Shown: positions 54,562 through 61,853 of the stretch, piece after piece
How the letters are laid out: every line of letters starts with the position of its first letter
Numbering within the stretch: position 1 is the first letter of the stretch
From: Aestuariivivens marinum
GTDB taxonomy: Bacteria; Bacteroidota; Bacteroidia; Flavobacteriales; Flavobacteriaceae
DNA: 64,000 nt
Direction: 5' to 3'
Assembly (NCBI RefSeq): GCF_022662175.1
Contig: NZ_JAKMCR010000008.1
Span: 25,453-89,452 of the forward strand
Made by a program: the position numbers and the translations under genes
The notes under the pieces: model-generated
Database searches by the model: none
What the model was told of the DNA's origin: nothing
What the model saw: only the letters and a program-made list of their open reading frames with translations

Positions 54562-55482
54562 TTAAATTACCTTAACTCCTTGCTTGTTTATTTTCGATAC
54601 ATGCATGTCAAAATCGATTCCAGTATCTGCGTAAGTATCACTTATACTTTTGGATACTTGCTTAGCAGTTTCAAAACCTTCACATAATGAAAAAATGGAA
54701 GGGCCGGAGCCCGCAATCCCAGAGCCTAGAGCACCAGCCTGTAAAGCAACTTTTTTTACTTTACTGTAATGGGGTATAAGTTGGCTCCTGTGAGGTTCAA
54801 CCACAGCATCATGCAAAGAATCTTTAATCAATTGATAATTGGACGTATGAAGGGCATGGACTAAACTTCCAAAATTGCTCCATTGTGTTATGGCATCACT
54901 CAGTGGAATAGCTTTAGGCAGTATGGCTCTGGCTTCAGAGGTTTTTATTTCAATTTGCGGATGGATAATTACCACATACAGGTCATTTGGTGATGGAATT
55001 TCCAATATATGTAACGGCGAAACGCTTTTTACCAAGGTAAAGCCCCCAAACATGGCAGGAGCCAGATTATCGGCATGTTCACATTTACTGGCCAAGGCTT
55101 CTCCTTTTATGGCAAATTCTGTTAGTTGCGTTTTGTTGAACGGCCTATTTAAAAGTTCGTTCATCCCAAAAACGCTCCCCACAGCACTTGCCGCACTACT
55201 GCCAATACCGCTTCCGGGTTTAATGTTTTTAAAGATTTCAATGTCAAATCCAAAGTCTAAATCTAAAGCATTGTACATGGCTAATGCCGAAACACCGGCA
55301 ACATTCAACTCAGTTTTATAGGGTAAATCAAAACCTTCGATATGGGTAATACGAATTCCCTTTTTATCAACTTTTCTAATAACCATTTCATCTCCCACAC
55401 CATCTAGACAAAACCCCATAACATCGAATCCACAGGAGACATTGGCAACAGTTGCAGGTGAAAATATTCTTATTTCGTTCAT
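54562..55482 (-). CDS. thrB: Homoserine kinase
   Basis: GHMP kinase phosphorylating homoserine. The ATP motif PGSGIGSSAASAVG and the N-terminal RIFSPATVANVSCGFD (substrate side) are intact; the C-terminal GSGIAGSGPSIFSLCE is the third GHMP motif. Start at ATG 55482 (MNEIRIFSP); the open frame extends 22 codons upstream without similarity. It lies 72 bp after thrA, with the four-helix insert downstream. Confidence 0.95.
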   Translation of the reverse strand: MNEIRIFSPATVANVSCGFDVMGFCLDGVGDEMVIRKVDKKGIRITHIEGFDLPYKTELNVAGVSALAMYNALDLDFGFDIEIFKNIKPGSGIGSSAASAVGSVFGMNELLNRPFNKTQLTEFAIKGEALASKCEHADNLAPAMFGGFTLVKSVSPLHILEIPSPNDLYVVIIHPQIEIKTSEARAILPKAIPLSDAITQWSNFGSLVHALHTSNYQLIKDSLHDAVVEPHRSQLIPHYSKVKKVALQAGALGSGIAGSGPSIFSLCEGFETAKQVSKSISDTYADTGIDFDMHVSKINKQGVKVI

Positions 55483-55554
55483 TTTTTCAATTAAATAGTT
55501 CTCGGTTGCACTAGAGCAAAAATGAGAACTTTCTTTATGTAATATCATGTTTTA

Positions 55555-57999
55555 TTAATTATTCCCAACCCTAATGATATCGGCAAACAATCCAGAAGCT
55601 GTTACATCAGCACCAGCACCAGCGCCTTTAATAATCATTGGTTGTTCTGGATATCTTTGGGTGTAGAACATCACGATATTATCCTTACCTTCTAAATTAT
55701 AAAAGGGATGTCCTTCTGGGATTTCCTGTAAGCCTACACTAGCTTTACCATTATTAAATTGTGCCACATACTTTAACTGACAGTTTTTTGCTTTAGCGGA
55801 AGCATATAGGTTTTGATAATGCACTTCATCAGTAATCAGAGATTGAAAGAAGTCATCAACCGTGTCGCTTTTTATTCCAGCTTCAGACAGGAATGATTCG
55901 TTGCTGATGTCCTCTAAATTCATTTCCACACCACTTTCCCTAGCCAGAATCAATATCTTTCGAGCTACATCCACACCACTTAAATCAATTCTTGGGTCGG
56001 GTTCGGTATAGCCCTCTTCTTGTGCTTGTTTTACAACATCGTGGAATTTTGTGTTGTCATTAAAATTATTGAACACAAAATTTAAGCTACCCGAAAGTAC
56101 AGCCTGTATGGATGTGATTTTATCGCCCGAGGCGACTAAGTTATTCAATGTATCTATTACAGGCAAGCCGGCACCCACATTGGTTTCAAATAAAAATGGG
56201 GCATTGTATTTTAGCGATAAACGCTTCAATAATTTATAGTTGTCCAAGTCGCTGGAGCAAGCAATTTTGTTACACGCTACAACACCAATGCTTTCCCTTA
56301 AATAGTTAGCATAAAGATTGGCTACATCACTATTGGCGGTCACATCAACAAAGATACTATTGCGAAGGTTTAAGTCTTTCACCTGTTGAAAGAAACCAGA
56401 GAGAGTAGCTTGTTCACCATTGAAAAGTTGATTTTTCCAATCGTTTAAATCGATACCATCTTCATTAAACACCATTTTTCTGGAGTTGGATAAACCAATA
56501 ACCCTAAGGTTAATTTTTAGGTTTTCCTTTAAAAAGATCTTTTGTTGTTTTATTTGTTCTACCAAGCGTTCCCCTACATTGCCAACTCCAGTAATAAATA
56601 CGTTAAGCTGTTTGGTTTTAGCCTCAAAAAATTGCTCATGTAGCGTGTTTAAGGCTTTTTTAACGTCTTTATATGCAATCACAGCAGAGATGTTTTTTTC
56701 TGAAGCACCCTGAGCAATGGCTCTAATGTTGATGTTGTTCTTGCCCAAAGAACTAAACATTTTGCCACTAATACCTTGGTGGTTTTTCATATTATCACCT
56801 ACAAGGGCAATGATAGACAATCCGGTTTCAACAACTATAGGATCTATTTTGTGTAAAGCGATTTCGTTTTCAAAAGTTTTGTCAACAGCAGTTTTTGCCC
56901 GTTCAGCATCGTTGGTATCAATTCCAATACAAATGGAATGCTCAGACGATGCTTGGGTAATCAATATCACATTGACTTTCTCCTGTGCCAAGGTTTCAAA
57001 TAAACGCTTTGAAAAGCCAGGAATACCAATCATACCACTGCCTTCCAACGTTAATAAAGCGATATTACCTATGTTGCTAATACCTTTTACGGTGGTATTG
57101 TTGTTTATATTTTGATTGGAAATTATAGTTCCTGAATCGTTTGGAGCATTGGTGTTTTTAATATGTATAGGAATATTTAAATCCAAAACAGGTTGTACTG
57201 TGGGTGGATATAACACTTTAGCACCAAAATGCGACAGTTCCATTGCTTCTTGGTAGGATATATTCTTAATGGGGTAGGCTTGTTTCACCATTTTTGGGTT
57301 GGTGGTATACATGCCACTTACATCGGTCCAAATCTCTAATTGTTCAACTTTTAGGGCCGCAGCAACAATGGCTGCAGTAAAATCGGAGCCACCACGGCCA
57401 AGTGTGGTAATTTCACCCGTATCCGATTTTGAAATAAACCCGGGAAGAATAGTGATTTGTTGATTTGCCGATTTAAAATAACCTTGAATGTTTGAGTAAG
57501 TCAAGTTGTAATTAACTTCGGCTTTTGTGAAATTGGAATTTGTTACGATTAACTGTTGTGAATTTTTGCGTTCAGCCGATAAACCTCTATTTTTCATGGT
57601 CTCGGCTATGATGAATGATGACAGTAATTCACCAAAGCTAACAAGCTTATCTGACGTTTTTGGTGATAATTCGTTTATTAAATAGATGCCATCCAGAAGG
57701 TTTTTTAAGGCATTTAATTTTTCATCTAAATAGCTTAAAATAGTATCAGATTGACTCGTATTTAATTCCTTAATAATGTCAATGTGAATATCTTTTACAG
57801 AATTAAAGGTATTAACAAAAGACTTGTCTTTATTTTTAGCTTGGTTACCTGCTAATAATAGTTTATCAGTGATACCACCAACAGCTGAGACGATACAGGC
57901 AACCTTGCTGCTTTTTGAATAGGTTTCTAATATATTGATAACGTTATTTATATTGTTTGATGAACCTACAGATGTTCCTCCGAATTTTAAAACTTTCAT
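55555..57999 (-). CDS. thrA: Bifunctional aspartate kinase / homoserine dehydrogenase I
   Basis: An 814-residue fusion catalysing the first and third steps of threonine synthesis. The aspartokinase domain begins KFGGTSVGSS and has GRGGSDFTAAIVA near residue 205. The central ACT domains (about 310-460, with GMIGIPGFSKRLFETL) bind threonine for feedback inhibition. The homoserine dehydrogenase domain has GVGNVGERLVEQI, then the VLSGSLNFVFNNF and DPRIDLSGVDVARK segments; the end GADVTASGLFADIIR is typical. Its 5' leader encodes a Thr-rich peptide, so transcription attenuation is expected. Confidence 0.97.
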   Translation of the reverse strand: MKVLKFGGTSVGSSNNINNVINILETYSKSSKVACIVSAVGGITDKLLLAGNQAKNKDKSFVNTFNSVKDIHIDIIKELNTSQSDTILSYLDEKLNALKNLLDGIYLINELSPKTSDKLVSFGELLSSFIIAETMKNRGLSAERKNSQQLIVTNSNFTKAEVNYNLTYSNIQGYFKSANQQITILPGFISKSDTGEITTLGRGGSDFTAAIVAAALKVEQLEIWTDVSGMYTTNPKMVKQAYPIKNISYQEAMELSHFGAKVLYPPTVQPVLDLNIPIHIKNTNAPNDSGTIISNQNINNNTTVKGISNIGNIALLTLEGSGMIGIPGFSKRLFETLAQEKVNVILITQASSEHSICIGIDTNDAERAKTAVDKTFENEIALHKIDPIVVETGLSIIALVGDNMKNHQGISGKMFSSLGKNNINIRAIAQGASEKNISAVIAYKDVKKALNTLHEQFFEAKTKQLNVFITGVGNVGERLVEQIKQQKIFLKENLKINLRVIGLSNSRKMVFNEDGIDLNDWKNQLFNGEQATLSGFFQQVKDLNLRNSIFVDVTANSDVANLYANYLRESIGVVACNKIACSSDLDNYKLLKRLSLKYNAPFLFETNVGAGLPVIDTLNNLVASGDKITSIQAVLSGSLNFVFNNFNDNTKFHDVVKQAQEEGYTEPDPRIDLSGVDVARKILILARESGVEMNLEDISNESFLSEAGIKSDTVDDFFQSLITDEVHYQNLYASAKAKNCQLKYVAQFNNGKASVGLQEIPEGHPFYNLEGKDNIVMFYTQRYPEQPMIIKGAGAGADVTASGLFADIIRVGNN

Positions 58000-58038
58000 G
58001 TTTTAAAGTATTGTTTGTTATAAAATTGATTAAAAGAG

Positions 58039-58055
58039 GGTGATTTTAAATCACC
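58039..58055 (-). terminator. Candidate attenuator hairpin of the thr operon
   Basis: On the minus strand GGTGAT...ATCACC forms a compact hairpin followed by CTCTTTTAATC. It lies between the leader peptide stop and thrA, where a terminator of an attenuation system is expected. The T tract is short, so it is a weak terminator by itself. A second perfect palindrome (CAACCCC/GGGGTTG, 58083-58098) covers the last leader codons and may be an alternative stem. Confidence 0.55.
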
Positions 58056-58078
58056 AGAATAGTCCGAAGTATAAATAA

Positions 58079-58186
58079 TTAGCAACCCCAAGGGGTTGTA
58101 ATAGTTGTAGTAGTACCAAAAATTGAGGTTGTTCCTTTAAATAAAAGGGTAGTGTAAAAGCTTATATTTTGGACTAAAAGATTCAT
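58079..58186 (-). CDS. thrL: Threonine operon leader peptide, 35 codons
   Basis: A small frame between the thr promoter region and thrA, ATG at 58186 and TAA ending at 58079. It encodes 35 residues with 10 threonines and 3 isoleucines; the densest run is GTTTTITTPWGC just before the stop. Thr and Ile are the two amino acids that control thr operons in other bacteria, because both come from this pathway. Ribosome stalling at these codons when charged tRNA-Thr or tRNA-Ile is scarce would decide the folding of the downstream RNA. Function is inferred from composition and position; the peptide itself is probably not functional. Confidence 0.78.
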   Translation of the reverse strand: MNLLVQNISFYTTLLFKGTTSIFGTTTTITTPWGC

Positions 58187-58208
58187 TGTACGTATTTAAA
58201 GTACAATC

Positions 58209-58216
58209 CAAAAGTA
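58209..58216 (-). promoter_or_regulatory. Candidate thr operon -7 promoter box
   Basis: TACTTTTG matches TAnnTTTG and lies 22 nt before the leader peptide ATG. The -33 position is T-rich without a clear TTG. Confidence 0.55.
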
Positions 58217-58338
58217 TTATTTTTAGCTTAATAAAAAAATTAATCAGGATTTTTTATAAAATTCTTATCCTGTTATTAATTTATTAAAGTTTAAAAAAAT
58301 AATTAGCTTAAGCATTGAATAATTAATAATACTAAGTA

Positions 58339-59904
58339 ATGAAGTTATTTTCAAAAGAACAGATATATGAGGGGGATAGGTTGACCATAGAACGTCAAAA
58401 TATATCGTCTACTGATTTGATGGAGCGTGCCGGTACCCAAATATTTAATTGGATGCATTTACGTATGCAAGGGGCTCAAGTGCCTATCCATATTTTTTGT
58501 GGTATAGGTAATAATGGTGGGGATGGTCTGGTCTTGGGGAGACATTTAATAACACATGGATATAACGTAAAAATCTATATAGTTAATTGTAGTGATAAAC
58601 GCTCAAAGGATTTTTTGGTTAACTACGACCGTATAAAAACAGTTACCAAACATTGGCCTGTGCTTTTAAGCTGTAAAGAGGATTTTCCAGAAATCCATCC
58701 AGACGACATTATTGTTGATGCTATTTTTGGGGTTGGATTAAATAGACCGGTTAGTGATTGGGTTAAGGCATTGTTTCAGCATTTTAGAAAAACCAAGGCG
58801 TTTACATTGTCTATAGATATACCTTCGGGGTTATACATGGGAAAAGCGGTGGAAGATAAAGAATCTGTAGTTTATGCAGGGTATACCTTAAGCTTTGCAT
58901 CTCCAAAATTGGAATTCTTTTTACCCGAAACGGTTCAATATACAATGCAATGGGAAGTATTGGATATTGGTTTTGATCAGGAGTTTTTACAAACCACAGC
59001 AACCGATGCGGAACTCATTGGAAAACACGAAGCCATTACCATGTATAGGCCTCGGGATAAATTTGCCCATAAAGGTGATTTTGGGCATAGTTTAATTATT
59101 GGAGGTAGCTATGGAAAAATAGGAGCAGTAACGTTGGCCAGTAGGGCGGCGCTGTCTATAGGATCAGGTTTGGTTACGGCTTATGTACCTAAATGTGGGT
59201 ATACGGTATTACAAACGGCTTTTCCAGAAGCAATGGTGATTACCGATGCCAATGAGGAAAAGATAACGTCAATTCAATTTAAAATAGAACCCAAGGTTAT
59301 AGGATTTGGAGTTGGTGTGGGGACAGAAGCTAAAACCATAGCAGCTTTTGAAACATTTTTAAAATCAAATAAAACACCGTTAGTTATTGACGCAGATGGC
59401 ATAAACATTCTATCAAAAAAGAAAAGCTTGCTTAAATTTTTACCAAAGCAAACCATTTTGACGCCGCATCCAAAGGAGTTGGAACGTATAATAGGAAAAT
59501 GGACAGACGATTTCGACAAACTAAGTAAAGTCAAGGCTTTTTCAAAAAAGCACCATTGTATTATTGTTATTAAAGGCGCCCATACCATTACGGTATTTCA
59601 AGATAAACTTCACATAAACACGACTGGAAATCCAGGATTGGCAACAGCAGGCAGTGGCGATGTGCTCACAGGAATTATTACTGGGTTAATTTCGCAAGGC
59701 TATGAGCCATTGATAGCCAGTATTTTTGGAGTTTATTTACATGGTAAATCGGCTGACATTGCAGTAGAGGATTTTGGATATCAAAGTTTAATAGCCAGTC
59801 ATGTAATAGACTATTTAGGAGAAGCATACCTAGACCTATTTAAACAACCAGAGCAACCGAACCCTGATGCGGAACAAGCTGAACGAACTGAAGAAGAACA
59901 ATAA
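58339..59904 (+). CDS. nnr: Bifunctional NAD(P)HX epimerase and ADP-dependent dehydratase
   Basis: A 521-residue metabolite-repair enzyme. The N-terminal YjeF_N domain (about 1-215) epimerises hydrated NAD(P)H; motifs are CGIGNNGGDGLVLGRHL and VDAIFGVGLNRPV. The C-terminal YjeF_C domain (about 230-500) is ribokinase-like, with KGDFGHSLIIGGSYGKIGA, LTPHPKELERI and TGNPGLATAGSGDVLTG, the last carrying the catalytic Asp. A charged low-complexity tail (EQPNPDAEQAERTEEEQ) ends it. It is divergent from the thr operon and ends just before a bidirectional terminator. Confidence 0.95.
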   Translation: MKLFSKEQIYEGDRLTIERQNISSTDLMERAGTQIFNWMHLRMQGAQVPIHIFCGIGNNGGDGLVLGRHLITHGYNVKIYIVNCSDKRSKDFLVNYDRIKTVTKHWPVLLSCKEDFPEIHPDDIIVDAIFGVGLNRPVSDWVKALFQHFRKTKAFTLSIDIPSGLYMGKAVEDKESVVYAGYTLSFASPKLEFFLPETVQYTMQWEVLDIGFDQEFLQTTATDAELIGKHEAITMYRPRDKFAHKGDFGHSLIIGGSYGKIGAVTLASRAALSIGSGLVTAYVPKCGYTVLQTAFPEAMVITDANEEKITSIQFKIEPKVIGFGVGVGTEAKTIAAFETFLKSNKTPLVIDADGINILSKKKSLLKFLPKQTILTPHPKELERIIGKWTDDFDKLSKVKAFSKKHHCIIVIKGAHTITVFQDKLHINTTGNPGLATAGSGDVLTGIITGLISQGYEPLIASIFGVYLHGKSADIAVEDFGYQSLIASHVIDYLGEAYLDLFKQPEQPNPDAEQAERTEEEQ

Positions 59905-59906
59905 AA

Positions 59907-59939
59907 AAGCCACTGACTTTTAAAAATATGCAGTGGCTT
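59907..59939. terminator. Bidirectional terminator between nnr and tlpA-like gene
   Basis: Stem AAGCCACTG (59907-59915) with CAGTGGCTT (59931-59939) and a 15-nt loop; T run on both strands. It separates two convergent genes. Confidence 0.88.
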
Positions 59940-59961
59940 TATATAAAGTAAGGCGTATCGC

Positions 59962-61335
59962 TTATATTTTATACTCGTCAAATAAGTTGATCAACTCAGG
60001 ACTAGAAGGTCTTGGGGCATTAGCATTAATGATATTGCCTTCGGTATCAATTAAAATAAAACGAGGAATACCTTGAATTAAATAATCCTTAACAAACTTA
60101 GAGTTCCAATCGTTATCAGCAAATAATTGAATCCCTTTCAATTCTTTATCGGCAACCATGGCTTTCCATTTCTCGTGATCTCTAGCTCTATCTATGGAAA
60201 TGCTAACAAACTCAATATTTTTCCCATGATATTTCTCTTCTACCTCTTTTAAGAAAGGGATCTCGGCCTTACAAGGACCACACCAAGTTGCCCAAACATC
60301 TATATACACATATTTGCCTTTTAAATCATCTAGAGAAGTAGTACCGCCTGCATAGTTTTCATAATCCACAAATTTAGGCGACGGACTCCCCTTGGCAACT
60401 GCTTTTAGTTTGTTGTAGCTTTCGGTTATTTTTTCTTTATCTGCTTCATTGGTAGAATTAGCCATAAAAAGATCATAAAACGCTTGTAAGTCGCTTGTAT
60501 ATGTTATGCCATTTTGTGCAAGCTGAAATAATAAATTATTTTTTATAGTTTCACTTTCAATATTAGCTACAGTTTTTAAAAAAGCAATGTCTTGTTTTAT
60601 GGAATCGGATTCCGCCAGTTTGCTTGCTTCATCTCTATAATGGGCGGTAACTAAGCCCTTATAGTTTTCAGAAAAATTAAAGTCCTCTTCATTATTATAA
60701 TTGATATCGTCCAACTCACTTAAAAAACTTTCGGAAACTTCAACATCTTGTTTTTTTGCGTAATAAGAATGATAAGGTTTGTACTTGTTCAAGGTGGCTA
60801 GATAGGCGTAGTTTATATTCCTTTTTTCTAAGGCTTTATAGTCTTCAGAAATACCTTCAAGAGATCCAATATATGCAGTTAGTGAATCCTTAATAGTATT
60901 GGCCGTTTGTTTATACTCATCTGCTTCTAAGAGGTAAAAGTTACCCTCGCCTTGAAGCTTTTGTTCAATATTGCGTTTATCGTGAAGATAATTGGTAATT
61001 TCAGCTCCTACACCAGTGATGTTTAAGCTGTTTTTATAATCTTTAGCATCGTAGTTTACAGTAAAGTCATTGCCTGTGTTAAGATGTATTAAGGTAGGGT
61101 TTTTACCATCGTATAACATATAATTGGAAGGAGCTAATCGTAAGGTATCCTTAAAAGTACCGTCTTCTGAAACATTTATAGTATCGGTAAGTTTTCTGTC
61201 CATACTATTTATGGTAAGAACACCACCTTCGAAATTGGAAATTTTTCCAGAAAGAACGGCATAGTCTATAGGAGTTTGTTTTTTACAGCCCATGGCTAAA
61301 ATCAATAGGCCAGAAAGTATGAGTGCTTTTTGCAT
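59962..61335 (-). CDS. TlpA-like thioredoxin-fold lipoprotein with DUF4369-like N terminus
   Basis: A 457-residue lipoprotein: signal peptide with lipobox AMGC (Cys17). The N-terminal half (about 24-310) resembles the DUF4369-type region found before thioredoxin domains in Bacteroidota. The C-terminal thioredoxin domain has the redox pair Cys352/Cys355 in WATWCGPCKAEIP, cis-Pro in IQGIPRFILID and the usual KVEFVSISID-like strand. It probably acts in the periplasm as a disulfide reductase, possibly in cytochrome c maturation or other thiol reduction. No partner gene adjoins it. Confidence 0.9.
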   Translation of the reverse strand: MQKALILSGLLILAMGCKKQTPIDYAVLSGKISNFEGGVLTINSMDRKLTDTINVSEDGTFKDTLRLAPSNYMLYDGKNPTLIHLNTGNDFTVNYDAKDYKNSLNITGVGAEITNYLHDKRNIEQKLQGEGNFYLLEADEYKQTANTIKDSLTAYIGSLEGISEDYKALEKRNINYAYLATLNKYKPYHSYYAKKQDVEVSESFLSELDDINYNNEEDFNFSENYKGLVTAHYRDEASKLAESDSIKQDIAFLKTVANIESETIKNNLLFQLAQNGITYTSDLQAFYDLFMANSTNEADKEKITESYNKLKAVAKGSPSPKFVDYENYAGGTTSLDDLKGKYVYIDVWATWCGPCKAEIPFLKEVEEKYHGKNIEFVSISIDRARDHEKWKAMVADKELKGIQLFADNDWNSKFVKDYLIQGIPRFILIDTEGNIINANAPRPSSPELINLFDEYKI

Positions 61336-61517
61336 TTTTGAGTTATTTTAAAAGTTTAAAGCGCTAAAATAGTGATTTCAAGTACCGCTATGCCGTTTTT
61401 AATGATTAATTAACATATTGGGTAGGATGGATAAAACTATTTTAAATTGGCGTTTAAAAAAAAGTTGTTCATCATAGGTTTTTATTGTGATTTTTTTATC
61501 AAATACTATAAATTACT

Positions 61518-61601
61518 GATAATCGATTAAAAAATACCAATAGTCTAAAAAGCGAAAAAAAATGTGTTGATAATCTAAAAATTTAAGTCGATAATCTAAA
61601 A
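61518..61601. repeat. Paired 12-bp direct repeats with 21-bp period
   Basis: GATAATCTAAAA occurs exactly at 61569-61580 and 61590-61601 (21 bp apart). A second, weaker pair is at 61518 (GATAATCGATTA, 9/12) and 61539 (AATAGTCTAAAA, 10/12), also 21 bp apart. The last copy ends 15 bp before a -33 element, a position suited to an activator that binds two helical turns apart. Confidence 0.7.
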
Positions 61602-61615
61602 GTTGTCTTTTCCAG

Positions 61616-61646
61616 TTGTGGGAGCTTTAGGTTTGTTATAAATTTG
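61616..61646 (+). promoter_or_regulatory. Candidate adhesin promoter
   Basis: TTG at 61616-61618 and TAAATTTG at 61639-61646 are separated by 20 nt, matching the Bacteroidota -33/-7 promoter. The direct repeats lie directly upstream. Confidence 0.6.
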
Positions 61647-61853
61647 GTCTACCCTCATATCTACAGTTTTGCGCTTTTCACTACTTATTTTTATTGTAGA
61701 GCATACTTGATTAATAGCAGAATTTAAGTAGCCCTCGACTTACCAAAAATTTAGCAATGTGCTAGCGCTTTTTGTTTTATCTCAAAGCTTTAGTGATTGT
61801 CATGTCTTATTTATGTTAACATCATTTATTAATTAAACAAAAATGTTATGTTA

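Larger units (their letters stand above)
61336..61853. other. Regulatory region upstream of the large adhesin
   Basis: A 510-bp non-coding stretch. It contains four repeat copies (61518-61601) and a promoter (61616-61646), both given separately. The roughly 200 nt from the promoter to the start codon form a long untranslated leader with no recognised riboswitch. Confidence 0.6.

Noticed and set aside
54875..55321. 148-codon frame antisense to thrB
   Set aside because: thrB has all three GHMP motifs; the antisense translation shows no recognisable domain.
61336..61853. Riboswitch in the adhesin leader
   Set aside because: I looked for known Bacteroidota riboswitch cores and found none; only direct repeats and a promoter are clear.
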